The notes under the pieces were generated by a model that was not told where the DNA came from, did no database searches, and was given only the letters and a program-made list of their open reading frames with translations. Shown here piece by piece: positions 1 through 10,795 of a stretch of DNA of 64,000 nucleotides. The position numbers and the translations under genes are program-made. This DNA is from Cyathus striatus (lineage: Eukaryota > Basidiomycota > Agaricomycetes > Agaricales > Nidulariaceae): the NCBI GenBank assembly GCA_025738555.1, contig JAOVFP010000002.1, positions 6,076,001-6,140,000 of the forward strand. The letters run 5' to 3'. Every line of letters starts with the position of its first letter. Positions within the stretch are counted from its first letter, which is position 1.

Positions 1-227
1 ATACAACACTGCGCATATTTCAATATGCCAGTAAAATGGATCTTGTCCGATGTTTTACCATGACTTGTAAGCCTTAAGCATCTCTACTGCCGTCTCTGTT
101 GGTATTTCCTTAGAAATTTTATACATGGTAAAATATCTGATTCAGAGTAAGTGATTGTTCTGATTTGGTTCTGATTCAACTGCGGACCAGTGGTTGGTGT
201 GGTAATTTGTTTGTCAACGCCTACATA

Positions 228-902
228 CAGTATACAACCATCAAACGTGACACTATCGCTTCGCGTGACAACTTTTCTCATTTTGCTTATCCTGATCCCA
301 AATCTACACCAATTACACCAATTCTTTTTGAATCACAAGGAATAGCATACTATTAAAATGTTACAGGAAGTAGCTATTCAAAATATTTACATTCCAAAGA
401 ATTATATGCAAAACAAAATGGGGAGTTTGGATAATTTAGTGAATTTCAAAAATTCTGTGGCTTGTATTGTTGTGAAGAATCTGGAATAATCACTCTTATA
501 GTATATAGTTGTTGAGGAAAAGCACTAATCTACATTTTCTATTATTCTTATCGAGCTGTGTGTCATATCTTTATAGAATTACAGATTCTGTGATATTCAC
601 TGTCTTGCAAGACATCAAAACTTTATTTATAAACTGATCCGGGACTTCGGCACTACTAATTTTGAATGGTTTTGTAATAAATAATTGACTGTCACGCCAT
701 GTGGTACTGATCAAAATCCATTCCCATCCACCATTTTGTATATTTGACCAACTTCCCTTCATCCAATGCATTAAATATTTTACAGTGGAGTTAATGAAGT
801 ACTACGCTATCTGCCTATACATCATTTGTAAAAATTGGAGGAGGGAACAAAGAGTTATGATGACATCATGTTTTTTCTGTCACGTTTGATGGTTGTATAC
901 TG
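228..902. mobile_element. Non-autonomous TIR transposon, TA target duplication
   Basis: The element starts CAGTATACAACCATCAAACG and ends with its reverse complement; the terminal inverted repeats run at least 25 bp. It is flanked by TA at 226-227 and 903-904. The paralogous site in the right duplication copy (about 41040-41050) is empty, with a single TA between the same flanks, so the boundaries are certain. At 675 bp it carries no ORF resembling a transposase. TA duplication suggests mobilisation by a Tc1/mariner-type transposase in trans (inference). Confidence 0.92.
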
Positions 903-1371
903 TATACAAATAACAAAAAACACTGCCGCGGAGGGCAGCCCCGAGCTTATCTCAGTTACAGTCCTCCTCTCAGATCCCAACTCGACCTTCTCACGTTTAC
1001 AACGGTGCTAACAAGCTAATTGCTTAGTTCCTGGTTCCAGGCTTATTTTGAGGAGTGACATATGCTCTAAATCTGACTCCAATCTGACTCATTGTGTTTA
1101 TATACATAAGGGTTGAGGAAGCCGTTCTATTTTGTCTACTTTTTAAAGAAGTAGCATCACGTTATATGCTTCCCCAAATGGCGACGCATCGATGATTCTC
1201 AACTTTCCACTTCCCCAATTTCCCGTCAGTTCAGATCTCATCATTATCATGTATAGCGCTCCGCAGCTCCCGCATGCTTTGTCTGAATCACCACGAGCGC
1301 TACTGTAATGCTTGAAGGGCATTCCTGGGAATCCTGGCCCCCCGAGCGTTCTCTAATCTCCCTCCACCATC
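903..1371. other. Intergenic / promoter region of the secreted-protein gene
   Basis: No ORF with coding character. The stretch is conserved almost base for base upstream of the paralogue (41045-41492), apart from small indels such as about 24 bp present here near 1312 and missing there. It probably contains the promoter and 5' UTR. No clear TATA box was seen. Confidence 0.5.
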
Positions 1372-3299
1372 ATGTATATCTTTTGGGTTGCAGTGTTAGT
1401 GCTGTCTTTCACTACTTTGGGAAATACTTCACAGGTACCATTGAAACATAACGATCATGATGACGAGTACCTACCCTTGGAAAGCGACACGGATCTTTGG
1501 AATCTGCACGAGGCACCATTTGAAAACTCTACCTCGCACTTGATCTTTGATACCATAAATTCTCTCCTACAGCACTGGACAAACACTCGCTACCGGAACG
1601 GTGAGCAACTCTTCCTACAATGAAGAAATTCGTACTGAAATCCTTCCCCAAGGCCATACAATTGTCCCAGCCACCATCTCTGCAGGAACCATCCTATATC
1701 ATGGGACTTATTTTAACCGTATCCCTATCAATCCAGAGTGGGTCGCTACTGATGCTGAACATGCTCGATGTTTCTGCTTTGGACGTGGTACGGCTGACAA
1801 TAACCGGGGATGTTGGCAGCTTACTCTGGTGGTAAAGAGTCCCTTGAAGATCCTTTATTTCGACGGCAGCAGTGCTGCCAAGTTAGAAGATGGTCCCATG
1901 GACACACAAGACATCTTGCTGTGGGGGAAAAGTAGACCTGATATGTTACTCGCAAAGGATATACGAATTTGCAAGCTATGTGACTGGGGTTCGAAGTATG
2001 AGATCCATGGGTTCATGAGAATGGAGATGGGCTTGTAAGTGGAGGTTGTCTTTTAATTCATATCTCCAATACTGAATTCTCGATGCAGCGAGATCATGTT
2101 GTGTAACTTCTCCAAGGATGTGGAAGTCGTTTCATTTCTCAACCTCGCAACAGACCTAGTACTTCCTCCTGACATTCTTCCCGATCCGTCGAACGTCAGC
2201 ATATGCGAAACTCTAGAAGACCCTCCCTTACCTCAACCAACACACAGGCCGCGTTTACCTATTCCGGAGAACATACGCCTTGGAATGGTATTCGACTCGG
2301 TGGAGGTTGGAACATGGCACAATTACTATCCAGGGGACACACGCGTCACACTGGACCTCTCCCGTGCCATCTCATTTTACGACATCGATTTGTTTCCAAG
2401 TTTAGTCCCACTACGACATGGGAAGGAGAGATGGTATCATCGTGTAGACGGGCTCAGTACCAAGGATGTTCAAACTCTACGAAATCGACTAGACGAAATT
2501 CTTGCTGAGGATCAATGGGAACATGCGACTTCCGTAGATTGGAGGGCACAGTTCCATGTTATAACGAACCGCTATGCAGAGCGCCTTGAGATCTTGCGAT
2601 ACATGGTTACGAACATTACAGATACCCAGCGTGCCGCTGACCGTGCTTTCGACCAATTGCGAAAACTGCTTTCACCGTATAGACTTCATACAGCTGTTCC
2701 AGACAATGCACCGTCGACATCCTCGCGAAAGACATCGAATCATTCATGGGCTATCCCGGTGTTCAAGCTATGCGCAACCACTCACACTGACTACCTCTCC
2801 AAATTACCCAACTTAACACCATCCGAGAAAATGCTTTTGAGCGCAATGGTAGATGTGAACAAGGAGATATGTCGTGTGCTAGTCAAGTTGTGGGCTGAAG
2901 GAGTAGAACGAGGTTTAGTTCCGTGGAAAGAGATAACGACTTTTGAAGGTGAATTGCGTGAGCTTCTGGATGGTTGGAAGAATGAGGTAGACATGCTTAT
3001 GAAGTGGTTGGATTGGGGTGTATGGGCTCGTTGTCCTGAGCCTTGTGGACCTGAGGTACGTCCAATTGAGTCTCCGTTGGTTTCTACCATATTAATAAGA
3101 TCCGCAGGAAATGTGCTACATGCCTACATGGCCATTTTTCACTGACCCCTCACCTAATATTCCAGTTCTTCTATCCCCAGGCAATACTCACATACTTCTC
3201 GAGCAGCCATCCCCGAATAAATCGAAGGCCCGACCATGGCTCCGGCCTCAGCCACGCTGCATTCGCAAGATTTCACCATACGACGATATATTTACGTAG
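1372..3299 (+). CDS. Predicted secreted protein, uncharacterised fungal family (copy A)
   Basis: Four exons: 1372-1600, 1653-2034, 2089-3055 and 3108-3299, joined by GT-AG introns of 52, 54 and 52 nt. All phases close and give 589 aa. Residues 1-20 form a hydrophobic signal-type segment, so the protein is probably secreted or lumenal. From about residue 76 comes a conserved block (GTILYHGT, then EWVATDAEHA and ILYFDGSSAAK) that I recall from many uncharacterised ascomycete and basidiomycete proteins. The central region has DWGSK, YPGDTRV and SVDWRAQ blocks, and the C-terminus is Cys/Pro-rich (CPEPCGPE). Function is unknown. The LYHGT start loosely recalls ADP-ribosyltransferase folds, but that is only a guess. 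It is convergent with the truncated CDK8 gene. A near-identical paralogue with the same splice sites lies at 41493-43420. Confidence 0.88.
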
Positions 3300-4419
3300 A
3301 CAGTATGCGATATACTTGAAATCCGAGGCCATCTAAAGAAACAGATATAGCGTACATTAATACAACCAATGTTCAAATCAACAGCTAAAAGGTGCAGTAT
3401 CAAGGGTAACATTGAGCGGGCTTCACTCTGCTTTACACGGGTCCTTCGAGGTGAGAAATGGGGAAGAGGTATCGAAATACGAGGGCGGAAGAGGTATTGC
3501 GTGTTGGTCACCGCCTGTCTATATATGCTCGTTATCAACTATGCCTATGCAAGCTGTAGCGTAGATCCTGTCAATTGCGTATTGAAGCCGCACTTTCAGA
3601 GCTCCGACCGCTTCGTACTCAACCATTTCTTGCAGCAGGAGCTATGCCAATTCCTAGACGCCGTCAGGGTTTCAGGAGGTTTTGTGTTTTGAGGTACCAG
3701 TAAGACAGAAGCGTAGCTGTCTTTGTTGAAGTAGGATTGAAGTGAGTCAAGATGCACCTCCGTAACATGCATCCTGAAATAGAACAGGTACCCAGGAAAA
3801 AAATCGAGAGTCGAGGTCTCTAGCACCTAAGAGTGATGTTCCCGCCTGGAAGCTGGAAGAGGGAAGCGTTCCTGACCGCGGTACCCATTGCGTCGTTTCG
3901 GTTCCACTGCACAACCCATCCCCCTCCCATCATACATCAAGCACCTACCCCAGCTTAGTCTTCCTCGCCCTCCACTCCCATATCCGCCGCCCGTATACCC
4001 GCCAGCACCTGTAAACCCAGAATTATCAACTATGCCTATGCAAGCTGTAGCGTAGCGTATTTCGTCCGCACTTTTCAGAGCTCCGACCACCTCGTCCTCG
4101 TCCATCCCCTGCAACAGGAGCTATGCCCATTCCTAGACGCCGCCAGGGTTACGGGAGGTATTGTGGATTAAAGCGAGTCAAGATGCACCTTGGTAACATG
4201 CATGAAATAGAACGGGTACCCAGGAAATGATTGAAGTGGTGACGAGCCATCGATGAATCATCCTGGAATCGGGAATCGGGAGTGGGAAGTCTGGAAGAGG
4301 AAGTGTTCCTGGCTGCTGAAATCGGTGGGCGTAGAGAATACCAAAAAACAAGCGTTGTACGGGTTCCAGCTCCACCCAGCATTCCTACCCCGCATCCCCC
4401 TCCCCCATGCATAAAGCAC
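3300..4419. repeat. Tandemly duplicated CDK8 3'-end / downstream sequence
   Basis: The interval between the two convergent genes holds partial tandem copies of the CDK8 last-exon tail and its downstream flank. One marker (tatgcctatgcaagctgtag) occurs near 3540 and again near 4030, a spacing of about 489 bp. The glycine-rich tail coding sequence (Gly-Tyr-Thr-Gly-Gly-type on the minus strand) recurs near 3950-4020 and in the genuine exon at 4422-4520. The same arrangement, with about 460-bp spacing, lies at 43655-44534. No separate gene is supported. Confidence 0.7.
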
Positions 4420-5643
4420 CTACCCCAACCTAGCCTTCTTCCTCGCTCCTCCACTCCCATACCCGCCGCCCGTATACCCTCCAGCACCCGTAAACCCAGA
4501 ACTCCCCTTCCCAGCTTGCCCCTGCCCCCCGGCCTGTCCTTGTTGCCCGGGCTGCTGAAGCGCAGAGGCGAGAGGCATCATACTTGGTGCTTCGTCCTGC
4601 GTTATGCGCCTGTGAGGGGGGATTTGGTGCGTTGGAATTGGAGCAAATGCACTATATGTTGCATCAGCACGTTAAAAGAAACGAAAGAGGACAGAAAGAA
4701 AGAAAGGAATGTACTTCCAACAAGGCTTCGGCTCCTCCTGAAACCACTTATGAAACAGCGCCTGACGGGCCGTAAGCCTATTATCAGGGTTATACGCAAA
4801 GAGCTGTTTGAGGAGGTCGTAGCCCAGTGGCGAACGCACGCGCGAGAGACACCATTCTTGTAATCGGTATGTGAAGCTACTTGTATTAGTTAAGGAAATG
4901 AAAAGATGAAGGGGGACGGACTGGTCGAGTCTTTTCATGTTGGTGTATTCAGGCATGTCGACTAGTCCTGGCCATTCTTTCTCTTGTAAGGAGGGTTAGT
5001 GAGGGAGGGAGGGAGAATGGGCGAAGGAAACGAACCATCTGGTGTACCGAGCACCTCGAATATTTTTAAAAGCTGGTCCCTTTGAAATGGGACGTTCTTC
5101 TTTGAATCCAATTTCGCTTCTTCGCCTTTGAAGATAGGGCGTAAGCTAGCGAGCTCAGCTACGACGCATCCTACAGCCCAACAATCAATTGCCTTGTTGT
5201 AATGTTTCGCTCCTAGAAGCAGTTCCGGGGCGCGGTACCATATGGTCACTACGACTTTATCTCCAAGGAAGAGTGGCTGAAGGGGTTGGTAAATTAGACG
5301 CGCAAGGCCTAGGTCACCGATTTTGACGACGCCTTGGGATGTTATTAGGATGTTGGCTGGTTTGAGGTCGCGGTGCAGGATGTGCACGCTGTGGAGGTAG
5401 ACTAGGCCATTTAGGAGTTGGTATGTGAGGGATTTGAGGACTGCGCTGGATATGGGGGCGCGGATTGTTTGTGAGTGGTGGTGGATTACTTGCTGTGTGG
5501 GTGTTAGCAGGTGAGGGGAGGAGGGAAGGGGGACGAACGAGAAAATCATGCTCTGCGTATTCAAAGACCATGTATATCGATTTGTCTTCTAGGATCACTT
5601 CTTTGAGAGCTACGATGTTTTCATGGTCAATCTCCCTATTCAA
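4420..5643 (-). pseudogene. SSN3: CDK8/SSN3 Mediator kinase, 5'-truncated copy A
   Basis: Minus-strand exons 2-6 of a cyclin-dependent kinase of the Mediator CDK8 module. HRDLKPAN, the IGDLGLAR variant of [11 protein letters not shown] and a glycine-rich tail ending at a TAG (4420-4422) are all readable. The last intron is 4652-4714. Exons line up one-to-one with the complete copy at 44535-46065. Exon 1, which supplies the Gly-rich loop, the ATP-binding lysine and the SQSAIRE cyclin helix, is missing: at 5650 the sequence switches to an inverted block holding the CHS5 start and the CDK8 start. Without exon 1 the product could not bind ATP, so this is called a pseudogene. Coding is otherwise intact, implying recent loss. 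Confidence 0.9.
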
Positions 5644-5649
5644 CTACTC

Positions 5650-5910
5650 CCATTAACCCTAGTCAGCACATGTAAAGGAAGATAAAAAGAAAACACACTG
5701 AGCTTGCCAACAGTAGAAGTGAAGCTATTTTTGGAGCTGGACATTGTGATGGATGCAGTCGTCGCTGTTGCAGACGACGAGTAGACACACAGCAGCACAC
5801 GTAGCCAGCCTGACCTAAACATTCCCACAATCCCTCTTCGGCGTCATCCCATCATCCTTAGTCCCCATCTTCCTCATGAAATGGCTCTGCTAGACGATTA
5901 CAAAGCTGAT
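5650..5910 (+). pseudogene. Inverted CDK8/CHS5 divergent-promoter block with both gene starts
   Basis: Compared with copy B (about 46040-46290), this block is reverse-complemented. The CHS5 first exon start (codons for MSSSKNSF and the TVGKL block) now reads on the minus strand near 5690-5745. The CDK8 start codon with codons for MALLDDYK reads on the plus strand from 5881. After about ten CDK8 codons, homology ends and NUP42-associated sequence begins. Neither start is joined to its own gene, so both are fragments. Confidence 0.85.
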
Positions 5911-5983
5911 CGGCTTGCTCGAGATATGGAACTGTGTTTGGGAATGTTTGGATTGGGAGGTGTTGCCTTCTGACGACCTGGTC

Positions 5984-8069
5984 ACCTGCAGAAACGAGCA
6001 TCCAGCAGACGGGGCGCGTCAGTCCGGATTCGATAGTACGTCCCTCTCCCCTCCCTACCACTCCTCTTACTTACCTTACAAGATCAATCATGGACAAACC
6101 CCCGCCCTAACGCCAACACAAATGAATAACCCATCCTCCCCTTCAGTCAAGACAGCATCACGAACGATCTAACACCTCAAAGAGATAAACCCATCTGGCC
6201 TCTTACAAGCCACGGCCCAGCAAAGTACGAGTCGCTTCTCATATCTGGATTTGATGAGAGTCCGGAGGAGTTGAGAGTTAAAGCCTTTCAGGCTGGGAAG
6301 AGTGGGAATGTTAATGAATATGTGTGTTCTTTTTTGTTTTTACATATGGATGGCGCTGAATGGGATATATGCAGCTATCGTATGAATCGAATCAGATATC
6401 GAAAGCTGAACAAGCTATTCAGGTACTTTCCCTCCCCCGTTCCTCTCTAAAACTTCCTTACTCAACTACAATGATAGAACGCACGAAACAACGTATCCCA
6501 AGCATTCCAAACAGCCGTACAACACAGCCACGTTCCAGCACTCCTCGCAAACGCAAACGCAAACGCCTACACAAGCAGTGCATTCGGCGGAGCCAAACCT
6601 AGCGCCTTCGGTTCAGGTAGTGCATTCGGTGGTTCAAGTACAGGAAATACTTTCGGCGGCAGCGCATTTGGTGGAACTGGAACTGGAACTGGAAGTGCGT
6701 TCGGGGGAGGTAGCACATTTGGGAAATCTACTTTTTGTGGGACATCCACCACCCCCAGTGCATTCGGAACATCATCATTCGGCTCATCAGCTACACCTTC
6801 CGCTTTCTCCTCTATACCAGCTACATCATCAGCATTCGGTTCTATAACTTCAGCTACACCCTCTGCATTTGGCTCATCCTCTACACCCTCTACATTTGGC
6901 TCTTCCACAACACCAGCTACAACTTCCGCCTTTGGCTCAACTACACCCGCTACAACCTCTGCATTCAGCTCTACCACACCAGCACCAACCTCAGCATTCG
7001 GCACACCAGCAATAACATCCGCCTTCGGCGCACCCAGCGCGTTCGGTAAACCTGCCTTTGGACAATCAGCATTCAGCTCGACCACACCAGCACCAGGCAC
7101 AGGAGCATTCTCAACGTCCTCAACAGGTGCATTTGGCTCCACACTAGCAACAACCGCAGCATTCTCCACACCATCCACGGGCGCATTTGGTGCAACGAGC
7201 GCAGGCACAGGCCAACCAGGTCAATCGGCACAGGGGCACCTGCTATTGGTGCCCCTGTATCTGCTTTTGGCTCTTCCTCCTCTGCTCCCGCTTCTGCTTT
7301 CGGAGGAGGAGCGACGACAAACACAGCAACGACAGGGGGAGCATTCGGTGCTCCGTCCGCTTTTGGCGCTTCACCTGCGTTTGGACAGAGTTCACTGATT
7401 AAACTTGCGAGTGGGTTTGGTGCGTTTAGCGGTGGTGGAGCTGCTTCTTTTGGTTCTTCTTCTGCTACTCCTACGGCTCCTGCTGCTAGTACACCTGCGC
7501 CTGCTCCCGCAAGTGGAGGAGGGGCATTTTCAGCGTTTGCGACTCAGCAGCCTTCGGCGTTTGGTTCTTCCTCATCTTCGACGCCTTCAGGCGCGTTTGG
7601 GCAGACTAGTTCTCTAGGTGGCGGAGGGGCATTTGGTGGTGCGAAGCCGGCGGGAGGTGCGTTCGGGTCAACGTCGACGTTTGGACAGCTCGCAGCAGCA
7701 GCTACATCAGCATTCACATCCACATCTGCATTCGGAGGCTCCGCCTCCGCCCCCAGTGCCTCCGCATTCCCTTCCTCTACCCCCTCTACCTCTACCTCTT
7801 TCCCGACTTCCGCCCCCACAGCACCCGCACCCGTTCCCATACCACCACCACCAACAACAGCACAAACACTCTTCGCACCACTATTCGCCCATCCGACACC
7901 GTATAAGCCTTCTTCATGGGATGCCTTACTTCCCCCGGACTATGCGAGCATTTTGCCAGAGGGTGCTGTAAGCGCTTTTAAAGCGCCTAAATTTGGGTTT
8001 GTGTGGAAGGATGATACGGGGTTGGGGATTGGGGTGCCGGAGTGGGTTCCGCCTTTGGAGATGCGGTAG
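5984..8069 (+). pseudogene. NUP42: NUP42-like FG nucleoporin, copy A (stop plus frameshift)
   Basis: A remnant Cys/His tail of a CCCH zinc finger (CRNEHPADGARQ) is followed after a short intron by a Nup42-type helical region (PQRDKPIWPL, AEQAIQ), then a long SAFG/TFG phenylalanine-glycine repeat tract (about 6570-7780), then the C-terminal block ending near VPEWVPP at the TAG 8067-8069. Nup42/Rip1 family proteins act at the cytoplasmic face of the pore in mRNA export. Two lesions are visible: an in-frame TAA at 6127-6129, where copy C reads lysine, and a one-base loss near 7226 that shifts the FG frame. The zinc finger is also 5'-truncated. The fragment adjoins the inverted CDK8 block, so it was joined here by rearrangement. 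Confidence 0.85.
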
Positions 8070-9008
8070 TTTGGTTTTTTTGTAGAATACATGAGATTAT
8101 GTTTCGCAGTAGAGCTCGGTTGTTTCGCTTTTTAATTCGATTTGTAATGCAGAATTGGAATTTGTATGTTCGGAATTGTGGTGTACGTTTGATGCTTGGT
8201 TTTTGCCTGTTGGTTTTGTAAGTGGAGTTGTTATTGAGACTTGTCATTCATAAAAACAAAACAAAAAATTGACATAGAAGTTATAACCTACACTTATATG
8301 ATGAACACTGAATGGAAGTTGAACCTCTGGTCCCTAAAAAGCAAGCAAGGATAGCTGCTTCACCATTGGCATTATTTACTCTGTAATCATTAGTAGTTTT
8401 ATTCAAGGCATGTAGCAGCATATGTGTGGTTCCACAATGGTACATAGATTGAGCCAAACAAGAGGTACATGGGTATGTACCTGGACCTATCATAACCTAG
8501 TAATTAGTCAGTGCAATGTTTAATAGTGAAACCCATGTAGCAATATAAGACTACATTTGTATTAGGAAAGTGGTCATACTATGCCACATTGTCAAAATTA
8601 TAAATATGTGGTTCAGCTAGACTACAATTTTAACATGCATAAACCACATCCTGTGCTCACCTTGACACACAAAATTTGGATATCAAGCTACTATGAATGC
8701 TAGAATATTATTTTGTGGTACACTTAGTTGACAATGTGTCTGTAGAATGTATAAATTGTACTGTGAAATGTAGTCTATAAGAACTGGACTGGAATAATTG
8801 ATGGGATGATCCATATACATTGTGGAGTATGTGTTTATTTATAGGTTTATGGTATCCCTGGTTTAATTATGGGAGGCAGCATGGGAAGTCAGCCCCTCCC
8901 TGCTGTTTCCTCACTTGACACACTCAGTACTGGTGTCTTGAAGTCAAGAGTCAAGACAGAAAGAAGCTTAAAAATTAGGTGCATTGTATTAATTTTATAG
9001 GCATATCA
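8070..9008. other. AT-rich intergenic region
   Basis: No ORF of coding character on either strand. It becomes strongly AT-rich after about 8270 and forms the left flank of the 101-bp minisatellite. Nothing recognised. Confidence 0.5.
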
Positions 9009-9430
9009 GTGCCAATGATTGCCTCATAATATCCTCAAATAATCACTTTTGAGTGCCTCTATATTATAGTAATATAGTGGTCTGGTAATCACAGGTAATA
9101 GATAGATGGGTGCCAATGGTTGCCTCATAATATTTTGAAAATGATCACTTTGAGTGCCCCCATATTCAATTAATACAATAGCCTGGTAATCAAGTATAAT
9201 AATTAAATGAGTGTCAATGATTGCCACCTAATATTCTCCAAATAATCACTTTTGAGTGCACTCATATTCAACTAATACAATAGCCTGGTTATTAGGTATA
9301 ATAATTAAATGAGTGCCAATGATCACCACCTAATATTCTTCAAATGATCACTTTTGAGTGCCCCTATATTCAATAATATTATAGTCCAGTAATCAAGTAT
9401 AATAACTAAATGGGTGCCAATGATCACCAT
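9009..9430. repeat. 101-bp minisatellite, about four units
   Basis: The phrase gtgccaatgattgcc (with variants gtgccaatggttgcc, gtgtcaatgattgcc and gtgccaatgatcacc) recurs at about 9009, 9110, 9211, 9313 and 9414, giving a period of 101-102 bp. Each unit also contains aatcacttttgagtgc and a run like taatacaatagcctgg. The units are diverged (point changes and 1-3 bp indels) and non-coding. Confidence 0.9.
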
Positions 9431-10531
9431 TATATCTCATTCCACTCAATACACCTTATAAAAATGTCACACATTTTTTGCCTGGTTTTTGTGATTGCTA
9501 GCAATCATTTTTTCAGGGCAAATGGTGATCAAATTTGCTGATACTAGTGGCACTTGAACTGAAGTAAAGCCTAACAGTTATAATTAAATTGTCAAAATCC
9601 CACTGTGTATTAAAAATAGACCAACCCTGTTCTAAATTTAGTTTGACTTTGAAAGAATTGAAATCCATGTACCCTCAAACTTACAAAATCTTCATGCATG
9701 GGATACTTAGAATACAAAGGAGACTTGAGTTAGTGAAAATTATTCTAAGTACAAATTAAGTATTTTAATCAACTCATGCATCAAGTACATCAGCTTCAGC
9801 ATAAATCAAACTTCATCTACTTTGATTCATTCACACTCTTGACCTTAAGTCTAACCAACTTAAGTGACAGTGAATAGAGACTTACTTCAATACTGATTAA
9901 CTTGTTTTTGAACTTGTTAGTTATGTAACTATTGGACTTGTATGATTAACATCTTGACCAGAACTTAATTATAACAATAGAGGTATGCTAATACTCAAAT
10001 ATCTAATTGGTCTATACTTCCTAACACCATATAAAATATATTCAAATCAAGCATAAATATGTATGCTTAGTCACTGCAGGTAAGGAGCACAAAAAAATGT
10101 ATATTACCTAATACAATCTATTAGAATACAACTTATTCCATGTAAGTGACCAAGCATAACCTTGGTTGTTCTGAAATCCCCCTTGATACCACATAGTATT
10201 ATGAGTCTGTTGTTATATATATATGTATAACTTGTGAAAGTGAGTGTACAGAGTGCATGCAGAATCCACTTGGAATTCACCTGAAGTCCACATAGACATA
10301 CATGGACTCCACAAAGAGTGTACATATAAATTATAGACTCAATGGCACTCAACATGGACTTCATGTGGACCTGTGGGGGAGTGTAAATTACTACACATGA
10401 GAGAACTCCCTGAGCTATGAAACTTGTTGACAGTTCAGCTCAGTTCAAATAAGGTTTGGCTCACCAGCTCATTGGGAATGCTTACAATATACAACTGGTA
10501 TTAAAGGTGCTGCATACATAAAACATGTAAG
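9431..10531. other. AT-rich intergenic region
   Basis: Low-GC spacer between the minisatellite and the NACHT-WD40 gene. No supported gene, only scattered short repeats and TA runs near 10213. Confidence 0.5.
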
Positions 10532-10795
10532 ATGGATAAGGACACAACTTCATATCAAGAACATTGTAAGTTATTAGAGCAAGTGAAGGCTATTCCATTA
10601 CACAACATATGTAAGACAACAGAGGGGGAGAAACAGAGAAAAGGAGTAGTGTGGGTGGCAGCAAGAAAAAATGGAATAGGTGAAATGAAAAAATATAGAA
10701 GGCTGTCACATATGGGAGGGTACTGTAGGTGGTGTAAAAAAGTTGTGACAGTAAGAGCACATTTAAACATTTATCATTCTTCTTCAAAAATGTGA
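10532..10795 (+). CDS. Hypothetical small protein with possible C2H2-like motif
   Basis: An 87-codon ORF opposite the 3' end of the NACHT-WD40 gene, overlapping its last 22 bases. Near the C-terminus it reads C-x2-C-x8-H-x4-H, the spacing of a minimal zinc finger. There is no other domain, no supporting paralogue in the window and no clear promoter. It may be chance in AT-rich DNA. I do not recognise it. Confidence 0.2.
   Translation: MDKDTTSYQEHCKLLEQVKAIPLHNICKTTEGEKQRKGVVWVAARKNGIGEMKKYRRLSHMGGYCRWCKKVVTVRAHLNIYHSSSKM

Larger units (their letters stand above)
1..5650. repeat. Segmental duplication, left copy
   Basis: This block matches 33822-45755 in the same orientation. Colinear landmarks include bases 1-140 (= 33822-33960), the spliced secreted-protein gene (constant offset 40121) and CDK8 exons 2-6. 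The block probably starts left of the window. It differs from the right copy by a TA-flanked transposon at 228-902 that the right copy lacks, and it lacks the elements at 33961-36815 and 36869-41000. Across the 349 residues encoded from 2096 the two copies differ at about 12 positions, so the duplication is fairly recent. Homology breaks at about 5650, where the CDK8/CHS5 promoter block is inverted. Confidence 0.95.

Noticed and set aside
2791..3090. Minus-strand ORF opposite the secreted-protein gene, conserved in the paralogue
   Set aside because: Conserved only because the DNA is duplicated; the plus-strand gene has splice sites and family blocks.
4282..4863. 193-codon plus-strand ORF
   Set aside because: Lies opposite the CDK8 last exons; the minus strand gives a spliced kinase with matching copy at 44.5-46.1 kb.
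6567..7208. 213-codon minus-strand ORF rich in Pro-Asn-Ala (also 7544-7840 and 19739-20338)
   Set aside because: Antisense shadow of the SAFG repeats of NUP42; the FG frame on the plus strand and the flanking Nup42 domains explain the openness.
9009..9430. Possible CRISPR-like repeat array
   Set aside because: Eukaryotic context, diverged 101-bp tandem units without uniform spacers: a minisatellite.
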